A stretch of 15,350 nucleotides of DNA from UMGS172 sp045592985 (GCA_045592985.1 JAZNVU010000047.1:1-15350); one strand, 5' to 3'; counted from the first letter of the stretch, positions 1 through 7,646 are shown. Made by a program: numbers and translations. The notes: generated from the letters alone by a model not told the origin.

Positions 1-693
1 TACGCTTGCAAAAATGCAAAGAAAAAACTGTGCCACAAAAAGGTTGTCAGCAAGGAGCTTATTGAGGACCGTATTGTTAATTCGTGTCATAAGATGCTTA
101 CCGACAGCAACATAAAAAGAATTGCCGCCGAGGTTGCCAAGGTCTGCAAAGCAGATATGGACACGGCGACAATTAAACGAATCAAATCGGCTATCAAGGA
201 TATTGATGTTGCCATTGAAAACCTCTGGAAGGCGTTGGAAAGCGGTCAGTCAGTCGATATGATAACCGAGCGTATCAACAAGCGGCAGCAGGAAAAGAAG
301 GCTCTGGAAGAACAGCTCGCCTTGGAAATCAGCAAGCAGTTTTTTCTCAGTGAGCAGGATGTTACTGACTTCTTGTACAAGCTGAAGAACGGGAGTCTGA
401 ACAACATACACAGACGGCGTAGTTTGATTAACATCTTCGTTGGTGCCATTTACCTCTTTGATGATAAATTCAGAATTATACTTAACGGCAGCGAAAAGCC
501 GATTGAGATTGATGACGAGCTTCTTGACGAGGTCAATGACTATTTTGATGGCTTAAATCAAGCAAAATCGGAGTGTTCACACTTGGTTGCGGACGCTCCA
601 CCAAACAAGTTAAAGGCGAACCCATTTCCCTTGGGAGATGGATTCGCCTTTATTGTTTATAATCTAATTAGAATTTTTACACATGAGGTTTAA
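1..693 (+). CDS. Large serine recombinase, C-terminal part (5' end outside window)
   Basis: The reading frame is open from base 1 and ends at TAA 691-693, so only the last 230 residues are visible. The first visible residues, YACKNAKKKLCHKK, carry a Cys pair (residues 3 and 11) typical of the recombinase zinc beta-ribbon domain. Next come the usual 'v.k..iEd.iv' segment, a long charged helical/coiled-coil stretch (about residues 55-115) and a C-terminal part rich in acidic and hydrophobic residues. The catalytic resolvase domain and the recombinase domain must lie upstream of the window. Proteins of this family integrate and excise phages, conjugative elements and Tn4451-type transposons by serine-linked strand exchange. 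The gene probably lies at one end of such an element. The last ~25 residues (after APPNK) look like read-through of a hairpin sequence rather than conserved protein. The family call is firm; the element type is unknown. Confidence 0.88.
   Translation, partial: YACKNAKKKLCHKKVVSKELIEDRIVNSCHKMLTDSNIKRIAAEVAKVCKADMDTATIKRIKSAIKDIDVAIENLWKALESGQSVDMITERINKRQQEKKALEEQLALEISKQFFLSEQDVTDFLYKLKNGSLNNIHRRRSLINIFVGAIYLFDDKFRIILNGSEKPIEIDDELLDEVNDYFDGLNQAKSECSHLVADAPPNKLKANPFPLGDGFAFIVYNLIRIFTHEV
611..652 (+). terminator. Hairpin inside the 3' end of the recombinase gene; possible terminator or element-end structure
   Basis: The arms TAAAGGCGAA (611-620) and TTCGCCTTTA (643-652) are perfect 10-bp complements. 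An inner CCAT/ATGG pairing (622-625 with 638-641) extends the stem after one mismatch. The sequence after it (TTGTTTATAA) is only moderately T-rich, so termination is uncertain. It lies inside the recombinase frame, about 40 nt before the stop codon. It may be a terminator that attenuates transcription into the next gene, or part of the element terminus. Confidence 0.45.
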
Positions 694-698
694 ACTTT

Positions 699-1205
699 AT
701 GATTATACTTATAACGGGCGCGTCACACACAGGAAAAACGGCATTAGCACAAAAGTTGCTCGAAAAATATGGCTACCCTTATCTTTCAATTGACCATCTT
801 AAAATGGGTCTTATAAGAAGCGGTAACACCGATTTGACACCGCTTAGCGATGACGATAAGTTGACCGATTATCTTTGGCCAATTGTACGAGAAATGATAA
901 AAACTGCCATTGAAAGCAAACAAAACTTGATTGTTGAAGGCTGTTACATTCCATTTGATTGGTATAAAGATTTTGACAACGAATACCTACAAAACATCAA
1001 ATATTACTGTATTGTCCTAAGTGAAAATTATATCAAAAATAACTTCACAGATATAGAAAAATACTCAAACACTATTGAAAACCGCATTTTTGATAAACCT
1101 AATATTGACGAAATTTTATCTGACAATGCTTATTATCTTGAAAACGCTAAAGAACACAATCAGAATATCATTTATATTAATAATGATTATAAAATAGAGA
1201 TATAA
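699..1205 (+). CDS. Small P-loop kinase-like ATP-binding protein
   Basis: This 168-residue protein begins with a hydrophobic strand and a Walker A loop, GASHTGKT (residues 7-14), followed by a helix and the segment YLSIDHLKMGLI (about 28-39), as in small nucleotide/zeta-toxin-like or adenylate-kinase-like kinases. A second hydrophobic strand, NLIVEGCYIPFDW (about 72-84), resembles the Walker B region of these folds. The C-terminal third is AT-rich and poorly conserved-looking. The substrate cannot be told from sequence; similar clostridial proteins are usually annotated only as AAA/ATP-binding or adenylate-kinase-like proteins. The SD GAGG (685-688) lies inside the last codons of the recombinase gene, so the two genes are probably co-transcribed. 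It could be cargo of the element or the first host gene beyond it. No partner antitoxin is visible. Confidence 0.75.
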   Translation: MIILITGASHTGKTALAQKLLEKYGYPYLSIDHLKMGLIRSGNTDLTPLSDDDKLTDYLWPIVREMIKTAIESKQNLIVEGCYIPFDWYKDFDNEYLQNIKYYCIVLSENYIKNNFTDIEKYSNTIENRIFDKPNIDEILSDNAYYLENAKEHNQNIIYINNDYKIEI

Positions 1206-1207
1206 AA

Positions 1208-1240
1208 AATCACCCTGTTGCATTTTGCAACAGGGTGATT
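1208..1240. terminator. Strong bidirectional intrinsic terminator between convergent genes
   Basis: The left arm 1208-1222 (AATCACCCTGTTGCA) pairs perfectly over 15 bp with 1226-1240, leaving a 3-nt TTT loop. On the minus strand the stem is followed by TTTTTTAT, a good U-tract for ending the F420-ligase-like gene (stop at 1252). On the plus strand it is followed by AAATTTTAT, a weaker tract, 3 nt after the kinase-like gene's stop codon. It insulates the mobile-element side from the core operon. Confidence 0.92.
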
Positions 1241-1251
1241 AAATTTTATCA

Positions 1252-2445
1252 TTAGTCGGTTGTGTAGTTATCGAAATAGCCCTGAATGAATACGATAGGT
1301 GTTCCCTTATCGCCTGAACCTGAAGTTAAGTCACAAAGCGAACCGATAAGGTCAGTAAGTTGACGAGGAGTAGTACCCTCAGATGCCATATTACCAACAA
1401 GGTCACCGTCTTTTTCGCGAATCTTGTCCTTAATAGCATCTTTAAGAGCATCGCCCGAAAGATCAGAGAAATCGTTATCTGCAAGGTATTTTAGTTTAAG
1501 TTCGTTAGGAGTACCCTCGAGACCTTTAGTGTATGCAGGAGATACAACAGGGTCTGCAAGTTCCCAAATTTTACCTACAGGGTCCTTAAACGCACCGTCT
1601 CCATAAACCATAACTTCGATATTCTTACCGGTTGCGGCAAACAATTTATCGTGAATAGCATCAACAACAGGCTGACAGTCACGTGGGAAGAGTTTTACCT
1701 GGTCCTCGTTTGCTTTATTAGAGCCTAAAAGACCGTAATCAGCATTAAAACCGCTACCGTTAATAGGAGCGTTCATTATCTCGTCAAGGCCAAGAACAAT
1801 CTCGCCACCGTTGTTTTTAAGAATTCTCTTAGTACGTGCGCGGGTATGGATGTCGCAGCAAAGAACATTCTTAGTGTAATTAAGAATTGCCTTGGGATTG
1901 TTAGCAAAAATAATCTCGCACTCAGCGCCTGATTCTTCAATCAACTTACCGTAATACTCAACGTAATCAACACCGGTAAATCTGTGTTTTTCATAGCCAA
2001 AGAGTTCACGATATTTAGCAAGTGACAAAACATCTTTATAAGGGTCAACGCCCATCTCGTCCATTTTATCAATACTAATGAGATGATTACCAACCTCATC
2101 AGACGGATAAGAAAGCATCAAAACAACCTTTTTAACCCCTTTTGCAATACCGCGAAGGCAGATAGCAAAACGGTTACGACTCAAAATCGGGAAAATAACA
2201 CCAACAGTCTCTCCACCGAATTTTTCTTTTACATCCTTAGCAATATCGTCAACCGAGCAATAGTTTCCTTGAGCACGGGCAACAATAGCCTCAGTCATAG
2301 CAACGATATCTTTATCATGAAATTCAAAACCAGCATCCTTAGAAGCATCAAGAACAGAATTAGTAACGATTTCTACAATATCGTCACCGTTTCTGATAAT
2401 AGGTGCTCTTACACCTCTGGATACAGTACCAATCATACGGCTCAT
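1252..2445 (-). CDS. Coenzyme F420-0:L-glutamate ligase (CofE)-like protein
   Basis: The protein has 397 residues. The N-terminal half has the CofE/F420_ligase layout: an early 'pi.nGDDi..iv' segment (residues about 15-28), then HDKDIVAMTEAIVARAQGN (about 43-61), matching the 'dgDil.va.kvvskaeG' region of CofE. GDGAFKDPVGKIWELADPV (about 283-301) also fits the family. True CofE adds gamma-linked glutamates to coenzyme F420-0 in methanogens and actinobacteria. Most Clostridia are not known to make F420, and no other F420 gene is in the window, so the substrate here is unknown; a related amide ligation onto another acid or cofactor is possible. Start: ATG 2443-2445 with SD AAGGAG (2456-2461). 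It has its own promoter and terminator, so it is probably monocistronic. The family call is good; the function is not assigned. Confidence 0.8.
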   Translation of the reverse strand: MSRMIGTVSRGVRAPIIRNGDDIVEIVTNSVLDASKDAGFEFHDKDIVAMTEAIVARAQGNYCSVDDIAKDVKEKFGGETVGVIFPILSRNRFAICLRGIAKGVKKVVLMLSYPSDEVGNHLISIDKMDEMGVDPYKDVLSLAKYRELFGYEKHRFTGVDYVEYYGKLIEESGAECEIIFANNPKAILNYTKNVLCCDIHTRARTKRILKNNGGEIVLGLDEIMNAPINGSGFNADYGLLGSNKANEDQVKLFPRDCQPVVDAIHDKLFAATGKNIEVMVYGDGAFKDPVGKIWELADPVVSPAYTKGLEGTPNELKLKYLADNDFSDLSGDALKDAIKDKIREKDGDLVGNMASEGTTPRQLTDLIGSLCDLTSGSGDKGTPIVFIQGYFDNYTTD

Positions 2446-2490
2446 AAAAAAGCAACTCCTTTAAGTTAAATTTGGGTTTAGAGCCAACAA

Positions 2491-2514
2491 AGAGATTATA
2501 ACAGTTTAATCTCT
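2491..2514. promoter_or_regulatory. Imperfect palindrome over the -10 box and spacer; candidate operator
   Basis: On the plus strand, AGAGATTATAAC (2491-2502) faces GTTTAATCTCT (2504-2514) across a single A. The outer 8 bp are perfectly complementary, one T (2499) is unpaired, and the inner AAC/GTT pairs. The palindrome covers the -10 hexamer and most of the spacer, where a dimeric repressor would block RNA polymerase. It lies upstream of the expected transcription start, so it acts as DNA rather than as an RNA hairpin. No regulator can be named. Confidence 0.5.
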
Positions 2515-2523
2515 TCATTTCAA
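2495..2523 (-). promoter_or_regulatory. Sigma-A-type promoter of the F420-ligase-like gene
   Basis: On the minus strand, -35 TTGAAA (2518-2523) and -10 TATAAT (2495-2500) are separated by exactly 17 nt. This is a near-consensus vegetative promoter, about 50 nt upstream of the ATG at 2445. It shows that the gene need not depend on read-through from the operon ending with tyrS. Confidence 0.85.
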
Positions 2524-2581
2524 CATTTTTTTTAATTACGAAAGAATTTTTTTATTAAATATTAGTATTTCCAAAAGTTTA

Positions 2582-3802
2582 TTAAAGTGTTACCTTATGG
2601 AAAACCTTTTTTCCTTTTTTAATAATAATTCCGTCACCTTCAAATTCGGACTTATTAAAACGCTTTGCAGGGTCGGTTACCTTTTCATCATTAACCGAAA
2701 CACCGCCTTGCTGAACAAGACGTCTACCCTCACCTTTTGACGGAATTAGACCTGCTAACAACATAATATCGAGAAGACCTATCTCATCATTTTCAAACAT
2801 ATCAGAAGGTACTGCAGTCTGAGGCATGTCCGCATTAGCACCGCCTGCAAAAAGAGAACGCGCAGTATCAAGCGCCTTATTCGCCTCTTCCTCACCGTGA
2901 ATCATTTTGGTGAGTTCAAAAGCAAGACGTTCTTTAACAGAGTTCAACTGACTGCCCTCAAGTTTTTCATATTCATAAATCTCTTCAAGAGGAATAAATG
3001 TCAACAACTTCATGCATTTGACCACGTCGGCATCATCAACATTTCTCCAATACTGGAAGAACTCATACGGAGTGGTCTTATTAGCATCAAGCCATACAGC
3101 ACCGTTAGCGGTTTTGCCCATCTTTTTACCTTCTGAGTTGAGCAAAAGAGTAATGGTCATTGCATGAGCATCTTTACCGAGTTTCTTTCTGATAAGTTCG
3201 GTACCGCCAAGCATATTGGACCACTGGTCGTCACCGCCGAACTGCATATTACAGCCATAATGTTTGAACAAATGATAGAAGTCATAAGACTGCATTATCA
3301 TATAGTTGAATTCTAAGAATGAAAGACCTTTTTCCATTCTTTGTTTATAACACTCGGCTCTGAGCATATTGTTTACCGAGAAACAAGCACCAACTTCGCG
3401 GAGAAGTTCAACATAATTAAGTCCAAGCAACCAGTCGGCATTGTTAACCATCTGAGCCTTACCTTCGCCAAATTCAATAAACTTACTCATCTGCTCTTTA
3501 AAGCAGTCACAGTTGTGTTGAATAATTTCAGGTGTCATCATGCTTCTCATGTCAGTACGTCCCGAAGGGTCGCCGATATAACCGGTACCGCCACCAATTA
3601 ATGCAATGGGTTTATTACCAGCCATTTGAAGTCTTTTCATAAGGCACAATGCCATAAAATGACCTACATGAAGGCTGTCTGCCGTAGGGTCAAAACCAAT
3701 ATAAAAGGTTGCCTCGCCGGCATTAACCATTTTTCTTATTTCTTCTTCGTTTGTAACCTGAGCAATAAGCCCACGTTCAACAAGTTCATCATAACAAGTC
3801 AT
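2582..3802 (-). CDS. tyrS: Tyrosyl-tRNA synthetase
   Basis: This 406-residue cytoplasmic enzyme charges tRNA-Tyr with tyrosine. The class I signature HVGH is at residues 45-48 (in FDPTADSLHVGH) and the KMSKS-type loop KMGKT at 227-231. GGDDQWSNMLGG (189-200) is the conserved tyrosine/ATP site region. The C-terminal ~60 residues form an S4 RNA-binding domain (LLAGLIPSKGEGRRLVQQGGVSVND). The start chosen is ATG 3800-3802, which has a strong GGAGG site 7 nt upstream; a GTG further up (3841) would overlap recN, has no SD and adds non-conserved residues. The gap to recN is only 35 nt, so no T-box leader fits between them, although Firmicutes tyrS genes often have one. It appears to be the last gene of the long operon. 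Confidence 0.97.
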   Translation of the reverse strand: MTCYDELVERGLIAQVTNEEEIRKMVNAGEATFYIGFDPTADSLHVGHFMALCLMKRLQMAGNKPIALIGGGTGYIGDPSGRTDMRSMMTPEIIQHNCDCFKEQMSKFIEFGEGKAQMVNNADWLLGLNYVELLREVGACFSVNNMLRAECYKQRMEKGLSFLEFNYMIMQSYDFYHLFKHYGCNMQFGGDDQWSNMLGGTELIRKKLGKDAHAMTITLLLNSEGKKMGKTANGAVWLDANKTTPYEFFQYWRNVDDADVVKCMKLLTFIPLEEIYEYEKLEGSQLNSVKERLAFELTKMIHGEEEANKALDTARSLFAGGANADMPQTAVPSDMFENDEIGLLDIMLLAGLIPSKGEGRRLVQQGGVSVNDEKVTDPAKRFNKSEFEGDGIIIKKGKKVFHKVTL

Positions 3803-3837
3803 ATTTTTACCTCCGAACAACTGATTTATATATGTTA

Positions 3838-5508
3838 TCACAATTGTTTATGATTTTCAATAAGTTCTTTTGCTGAATTGTAAAGATTTTCAGTCATTGA
3901 AACGCCCGACATAATTCTGGCAATTTCTTTAATGCGCTTATCACCTGTAATTGACTCTACATTAGTTCGCGTAACGTTATCATCGCTAGACTTTGTAATC
4001 AACAGATGTTCGTCACCTGCTGCCGCAATCTGAGCCAAATGAGTAACACAAATAACCTGTTTATTATCGGAAAGACATTTCAACTGTCTGCCGACTTTAT
4101 CAGCCGCCTTACCGCTTATACCGGTATCTATTTCATCAAATATCAGAGTATCAGCATCCTCATCTGCAGTCATAACGCTTTTAATACTAAGCATGATTCT
4201 AGACAGTTCACCGCCTGATGCCACCTTACTAAGCGGTTTTGCAGCCTGCCCTGAGTTAGCCGAAATAAAGAACTCAACCGAATCACAACCGTTTATTGTA
4301 TACATTGATTCAGTAAATTCAGCAGAAAAAACAACATTCGGCATTTCAAGATATTTTAAAACAGAACAAACTTCTTGAGAAAACTTATTAGCACTCTTCT
4401 TTCTGGCATCAGTAAGTAACGAACCTTTTATCACCAGTTCGTCCTCAAGTTCAGAACACTTTTCCTCAAGAGCAGAAATGATTTCTTCTGAAGAATTTAT
4501 AAGTTCAAGTTCATTTACAGCATCAGCAAGATATTTTAAAACGTTTTCTTCACTTCCGCCGTATTTTTTAACAAGGTCATTTAAAACATCTATTCTCTGT
4601 TCGCAAACTGACAGTTCATTTGGGTCAAACGAAATATCGTCAAATTGTCTTTTCACATCGCTTGTCAGTTCATAAAGTTCAGCCGAAATCGAACCGAGTT
4701 TTTCAGATAAATCTTTTAGTGACGGCAAACAGTCAACACAAGCAAGCAAATCGGAACCTGCATCAAAAACTAGTGATGAAGCGCCTGCCGTTTCATCGTC
4801 ACCGCCAAGTTTTACACAACACGCACCAAGATTAAGCAATAATTTTTCAGAATTTCTTATAACATTTCTACGGTCGATTAATGTCTGCAGTTCTCCGCAT
4901 TTTATATCAGCCGCCTCAATTTCATTAATTTGAAATTTAAGCAAACTAATGCGTGACTGTTTTTCGGTTTCATCGACTTTAAGACTTTTGAGTTGCTTTT
5001 TTACTGCTTTAAGACGTCCATAGCAGTCACGGTAATCGTTAATTATACCGTCATATCCGCCATAGAGGTCGATATATACGCAATGATTCTGAGGGTCAAG
5101 CAGTGCCTGATTATCATGCTGACCGTGTATGTTAACAAGCAGATTGCCAACCTCGCGCAAAACCGAAACATTAACCGAGACGCCGTTAATTTTACAAACA
5201 TTTCTTCCATCGGCGCTAATGGTTCTAAGCATCATAATACTACCGTCGAAACAATCAACAGCATATCCATCCAACAGTTCTATAACACTTTTGGGCACAT
5301 CATCAAAAACTGCAGAAACAGTCGCTTTATTACAACCTGTACGTACAAGTTCTTTAGAAGTTCGCTGTCCCGTAACGGCATTAATGGCATCAATTACAAT
5401 CGACTTACCGGCACCTGTTTCACCAGAAAGTACGTTAAATCCCGAGCCAAAATCAATATTACACTTTTCAATAACCGCGATATTTTCAATATTTAACGAT
5501 TTAAGCAT
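3838..5508 (-). CDS. recN: DNA repair protein RecN (SMC-like ATPase)
   Basis: RecN is a cohesin-like ATPase recruited early to double-strand breaks. The 556 residues match the family's usual length. Walker A GETGAGKS is at residues 29-36; the ABC signature SGGELS is at 431-436 and Walker B with DEIDTGISG at 458-466, near the C-terminus. The middle (about 165-370) is charged and helical, the short coiled coil of RecN. HGQHDNQALLDP (about 134-145) is the conserved Q-loop-side motif. The start ATG at 5506-5508 has an AAAGGA site. It lies 25 nt after argR, the standard Firmicutes order. In many endospore formers the next genes are spoIVB and spo0A; here tyrS follows. Confidence 0.97.
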   Translation of the reverse strand: MLKSLNIENIAVIEKCNIDFGSGFNVLSGETGAGKSIVIDAINAVTGQRTSKELVRTGCNKATVSAVFDDVPKSVIELLDGYAVDCFDGSIMMLRTISADGRNVCKINGVSVNVSVLREVGNLLVNIHGQHDNQALLDPQNHCVYIDLYGGYDGIINDYRDCYGRLKAVKKQLKSLKVDETEKQSRISLLKFQINEIEAADIKCGELQTLIDRRNVIRNSEKLLLNLGACCVKLGGDDETAGASSLVFDAGSDLLACVDCLPSLKDLSEKLGSISAELYELTSDVKRQFDDISFDPNELSVCEQRIDVLNDLVKKYGGSEENVLKYLADAVNELELINSSEEIISALEEKCSELEDELVIKGSLLTDARKKSANKFSQEVCSVLKYLEMPNVVFSAEFTESMYTINGCDSVEFFISANSGQAAKPLSKVASGGELSRIMLSIKSVMTADEDADTLIFDEIDTGISGKAADKVGRQLKCLSDNKQVICVTHLAQIAAAGDEHLLITKSSDDNVTRTNVESITGDKRIKEIARIMSGVSMTENLYNSAKELIENHKQL

Positions 5509-5533
5509 AATTTTTCCTTTTAAGTATTAAATG

Positions 5534-5983
5534 TTAAGCAATAAATTCTTTCAAAGTTTCAACAAGATTTTTTGCATCTGCTTCGGTTTTGGTAATAACA
5601 AATATTGTGTCATCACCCGCTAAAGTGCCAAGAACATTTTCGCAATGCATCATATCAAGAGCTGCACAAGCACCCTGAGCCATACCCGAATGACATTTAA
5701 TAACAACGTCATTCATAGAATACGCCACAGAAATAACCGAGTGTGCAAAAAGATCATGGTATTTTAATGATTTTGCGGCATTAGTTTGCCCACTGACTGC
5801 GTAACGGTAAACACCATTAACATCAAGCAGTTTAACCACACGAAGTTCTTTAATATCACGCGAGACCGTTGCCTGTGTAACATCAAAACCCAATTCTATA
5901 AGTTTTCGTTGAAGTTCTTCCTGAGTGTCGATAGGCTCGGATGAAATCAGTTCAAGAATTTTTGCTTGTCTTTCTTTTTTCAT
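5534..5983 (-). CDS. argR: Arginine repressor ArgR/AhrC
   Basis: This 149-residue protein has the two-domain ArgR layout. The N-terminal winged helix (1-65) contains the recognition segment TQATVSRDIKELRVVK (36-51). The C-terminal domain, for arginine binding and hexamer formation, contains GTLAGDDTIFVI (119-130), whose adjacent aspartates bind L-arginine. With arginine bound, the family represses biosynthetic genes and often activates catabolic ones. The start ATG has an AAAGGT site 7 nt upstream. It follows nadK by 18 nt and precedes recN. No arginine biosynthesis gene is in the window, so its targets lie elsewhere; its place here is the conserved Firmicutes location. Confidence 0.96.
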   Translation of the reverse strand: MKKERQAKILELISSEPIDTQEELQRKLIELGFDVTQATVSRDIKELRVVKLLDVNGVYRYAVSGQTNAAKSLKYHDLFAHSVISVAYSMNDVVIKCHSGMAQGACAALDMMHCENVLGTLAGDDTIFVITKTEADAKNLVETLKEFIA

Positions 5984-6001
5984 AAAAGTTACCTTTCCGC
6001 T

Positions 6002-6826
6002 TTACCTAAGCTTGGTTTTTTCGGAGAAAATTTTATAAACCGATAAATCATTAAGTTTGATAAATTTGGCAGATTTAATTGATTTTTTAATTTTAACAAC
6101 ACACGTGTCATCAAGTTCGCAAACGGCTTTTCCGTCAGAAGAAAGAACTATTTTCATTTTATCTGAATTATTGACCTTGACGCACAAATCTGTCTTAGAG
6201 CCGACAACAACAGAACGGTTCATTAAAGTATGCGGGCAAACCGGTGTTAAAACCATACAGTCGACCGAAGGGTCAACAACAGGTCCGCCTGCAGATAACG
6301 AATATGCCGTAGAACCTGTCGGTGTCGCTGTAATAAAGCCGTCAGCACGATATTTAATTATATCACTGTCAACTTTTACTTCGATATCAATCATAGTAGC
6401 CACTGAACTTTTACTAATGACAAAATCATTCAAACAATCGCACTTTGCAAGCATTTCACCGTTTTTGATGATTTCGGCAGTTAGCATAATACGTTTCTCA
6501 AGAGTAAAGTTGCCGGAAACGATATTTTTCAAAACAAAAAGCCTGTCGGAATCAATACTTGCAAGATAACCAAGATGACCTGCGTTTATGCCAATTACCG
6601 GCAAATCACAAAGCGCTGCAATTTTGGCAACCTTAATTATCGTTCCGTCACCGCCAACAGCCAATATAATATCAAATCGGGAAAAATAGTTGATATCATC
6701 ACTACAATCGTCAGTCAGTTCTAACAACTCACATGAAGCACCAACATCACTAAGCAACAACTCTGTCTTTTTGGCAATTTCAAGTCCGTTTGAATTCTTG
6801 GAATTATAAATAATTAAAATTTTCAT
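6002..6826 (-). CDS. nadK: NAD kinase (inorganic polyphosphate/ATP-NAD kinase)
   Basis: This 274-residue enzyme phosphorylates NAD to NADP in the cytoplasm. The diagnostic GGDGT is at residues 58-62, followed by NAGHLGYL (81-88). The substrate-binding stretch ADGFITATPTGSTAYSLSAG (161-180), continuing GPVVDP, is nearly textbook. CLNDFVISKS (131-140) supplies the conserved Asn-Asp. The chosen start is ATG 6824-6826, preceded by GGGTGG and giving the family N-terminus MKILIIYNSKNS. The frame stays open upstream for another 57 codons, but that stretch overlaps tlyA and is not family-like. The gap to tlyA is 10 nt; insertion of nadK between tlyA and argR is normal for Clostridia. Confidence 0.97.
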   Translation of the reverse strand: MKILIIYNSKNSNGLEIAKKTELLLSDVGASCELLELTDDCSDDINYFSRFDIILAVGGDGTIIKVAKIAALCDLPVIGINAGHLGYLASIDSDRLFVLKNIVSGNFTLEKRIMLTAEIIKNGEMLAKCDCLNDFVISKSSVATMIDIEVKVDSDIIKYRADGFITATPTGSTAYSLSAGGPVVDPSVDCMVLTPVCPHTLMNRSVVVGSKTDLCVKVNNSDKMKIVLSSDGKAVCELDDTCVVKIKKSIKSAKFIKLNDLSVYKIFSEKTKLR

Positions 6827-6836
6827 AATACCACCC

Positions 6837-7646
6837 TTATTTATCAAGAGTTTCGTGAGAAGCTTCAACAATTTCAGATGAAGTAACGTTGGATAAATTT
6901 TGAGGTTGGTCGCTCTTTTGTATGTAAACCAAGTATTCAATATTACCTTCGGGACCCTTAACGGGTGAAAAAGTAAGTCCCAAAATTGAAAAACCATTAA
7001 TTAAAATCATTTCAACAGTTTTTTCAACCACTTCACAGTGCACAGATTTATCTCTCACAACGCCCTTTTTACCTACCTTATCTTTACCTGCTTCAAACTG
7101 AGGTTTAATAAGGCAAACAGCACGAGCGTTTTCCTTCATAAGCGCGCCCATAACAGGAACGATAATTGACAGAGAAATAAAAGAAACATCAACCGATGCA
7201 AAATCGAGGTCATCAGGTATTTGCTCTTTTGTGCAATATCTGAAATTGGTTCGTTCAAGATTGATTACTCTCTCATCCGTTCTCAGTTTCCAAGCAAGTT
7301 GACCGTATCCAACATCAATAGCATATACTTTCTCAGCACCGTTTTGCAACATACAGTCGGTGAATCCACCTGTTGAAGCCCCGATATCAGCACAAACGCA
7401 CCCATCAAGAGACAGGTTAAACTCGTTCATGGCTTTTTCAAGTTTCAAACCTCCACGGCTGACATATTTTAAAGGATTACTCCTAACTTCAATAATATCA
7501 TCAGGTTTTATCTGCATGCCTGCTTTATCGGCTTTTTGATTATTAACATAGACAACACCAGCCATGATAAGCGTTTTTGCTTTTTCACGACTATCACAAA
7601 ATCCCTGTTCAAAAACAGCAGAATCAAGTCGTAATTTACTGTTCAA
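6837..7646 (-). CDS. tlyA: TlyA-family 16S/23S rRNA 2'-O-ribose methyltransferase
   Basis: The protein has 269 residues. An N-terminal S4 RNA-binding domain (about 1-60) is followed by the linker YVSRGGLKLEKA (61-72) and an FtsJ-like SAM-dependent methyltransferase domain. ADIGASTGGFTDCML (86-100) is the SAM-binding loop, and the FtsJ-type catalytic lysines appear as K68 and K181 (LIKPQFEAGKDK). Older annotations call it hemolysin A. Characterised TlyA methylates cytidines in 16S and/or 23S rRNA. The start is TTG 7644-7646, the only start possible before the upstream in-frame stop at 7653-7655, and it is backed by AGAGGT 8 nt upstream inside dxs. It overlaps dxs by 11 nt, which suggests coupled translation. 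The last ~25 residues are polar and probably an appendage. Confidence 0.94.
   Translation of the reverse strand: MNSKLRLDSAVFEQGFCDSREKAKTLIMAGVVYVNNQKADKAGMQIKPDDIIEVRSNPLKYVSRGGLKLEKAMNEFNLSLDGCVCADIGASTGGFTDCMLQNGAEKVYAIDVGYGQLAWKLRTDERVINLERTNFRYCTKEQIPDDLDFASVDVSFISLSIIVPVMGALMKENARAVCLIKPQFEAGKDKVGKKGVVRDKSVHCEVVEKTVEMILINGFSILGLTFSPVKGPEGNIEYLVYIQKSDQPQNLSNVTSSEIVEASHETLDK

Noticed and set aside
2524..2581. An intrinsic terminator after tyrS
   Set aside because: The region is A/T-rich with runs, but I found no GC-rich stem; read-through towards the next gene remains possible.
3803..3841. Longer tyrS starting at GTG 3841
   Set aside because: It overlaps the recN stop, has no SD, and adds 13 residues unlike the family; ATG 3802 has a strong GGAGG.
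4993..5496. A 167-codon plus-strand frame opposite recN, and other long frames opposite xseA, nadK and tyrS
   Set aside because: They lie fully antisense to strongly conserved genes, their protein composition is unlike real proteins, and no SD precedes them.
6827..6997. Longer nadK with 57 extra N-terminal residues
   Set aside because: The extension lies inside tlyA, is not family-like, and a GGGTGG site marks the ATG at 6826.
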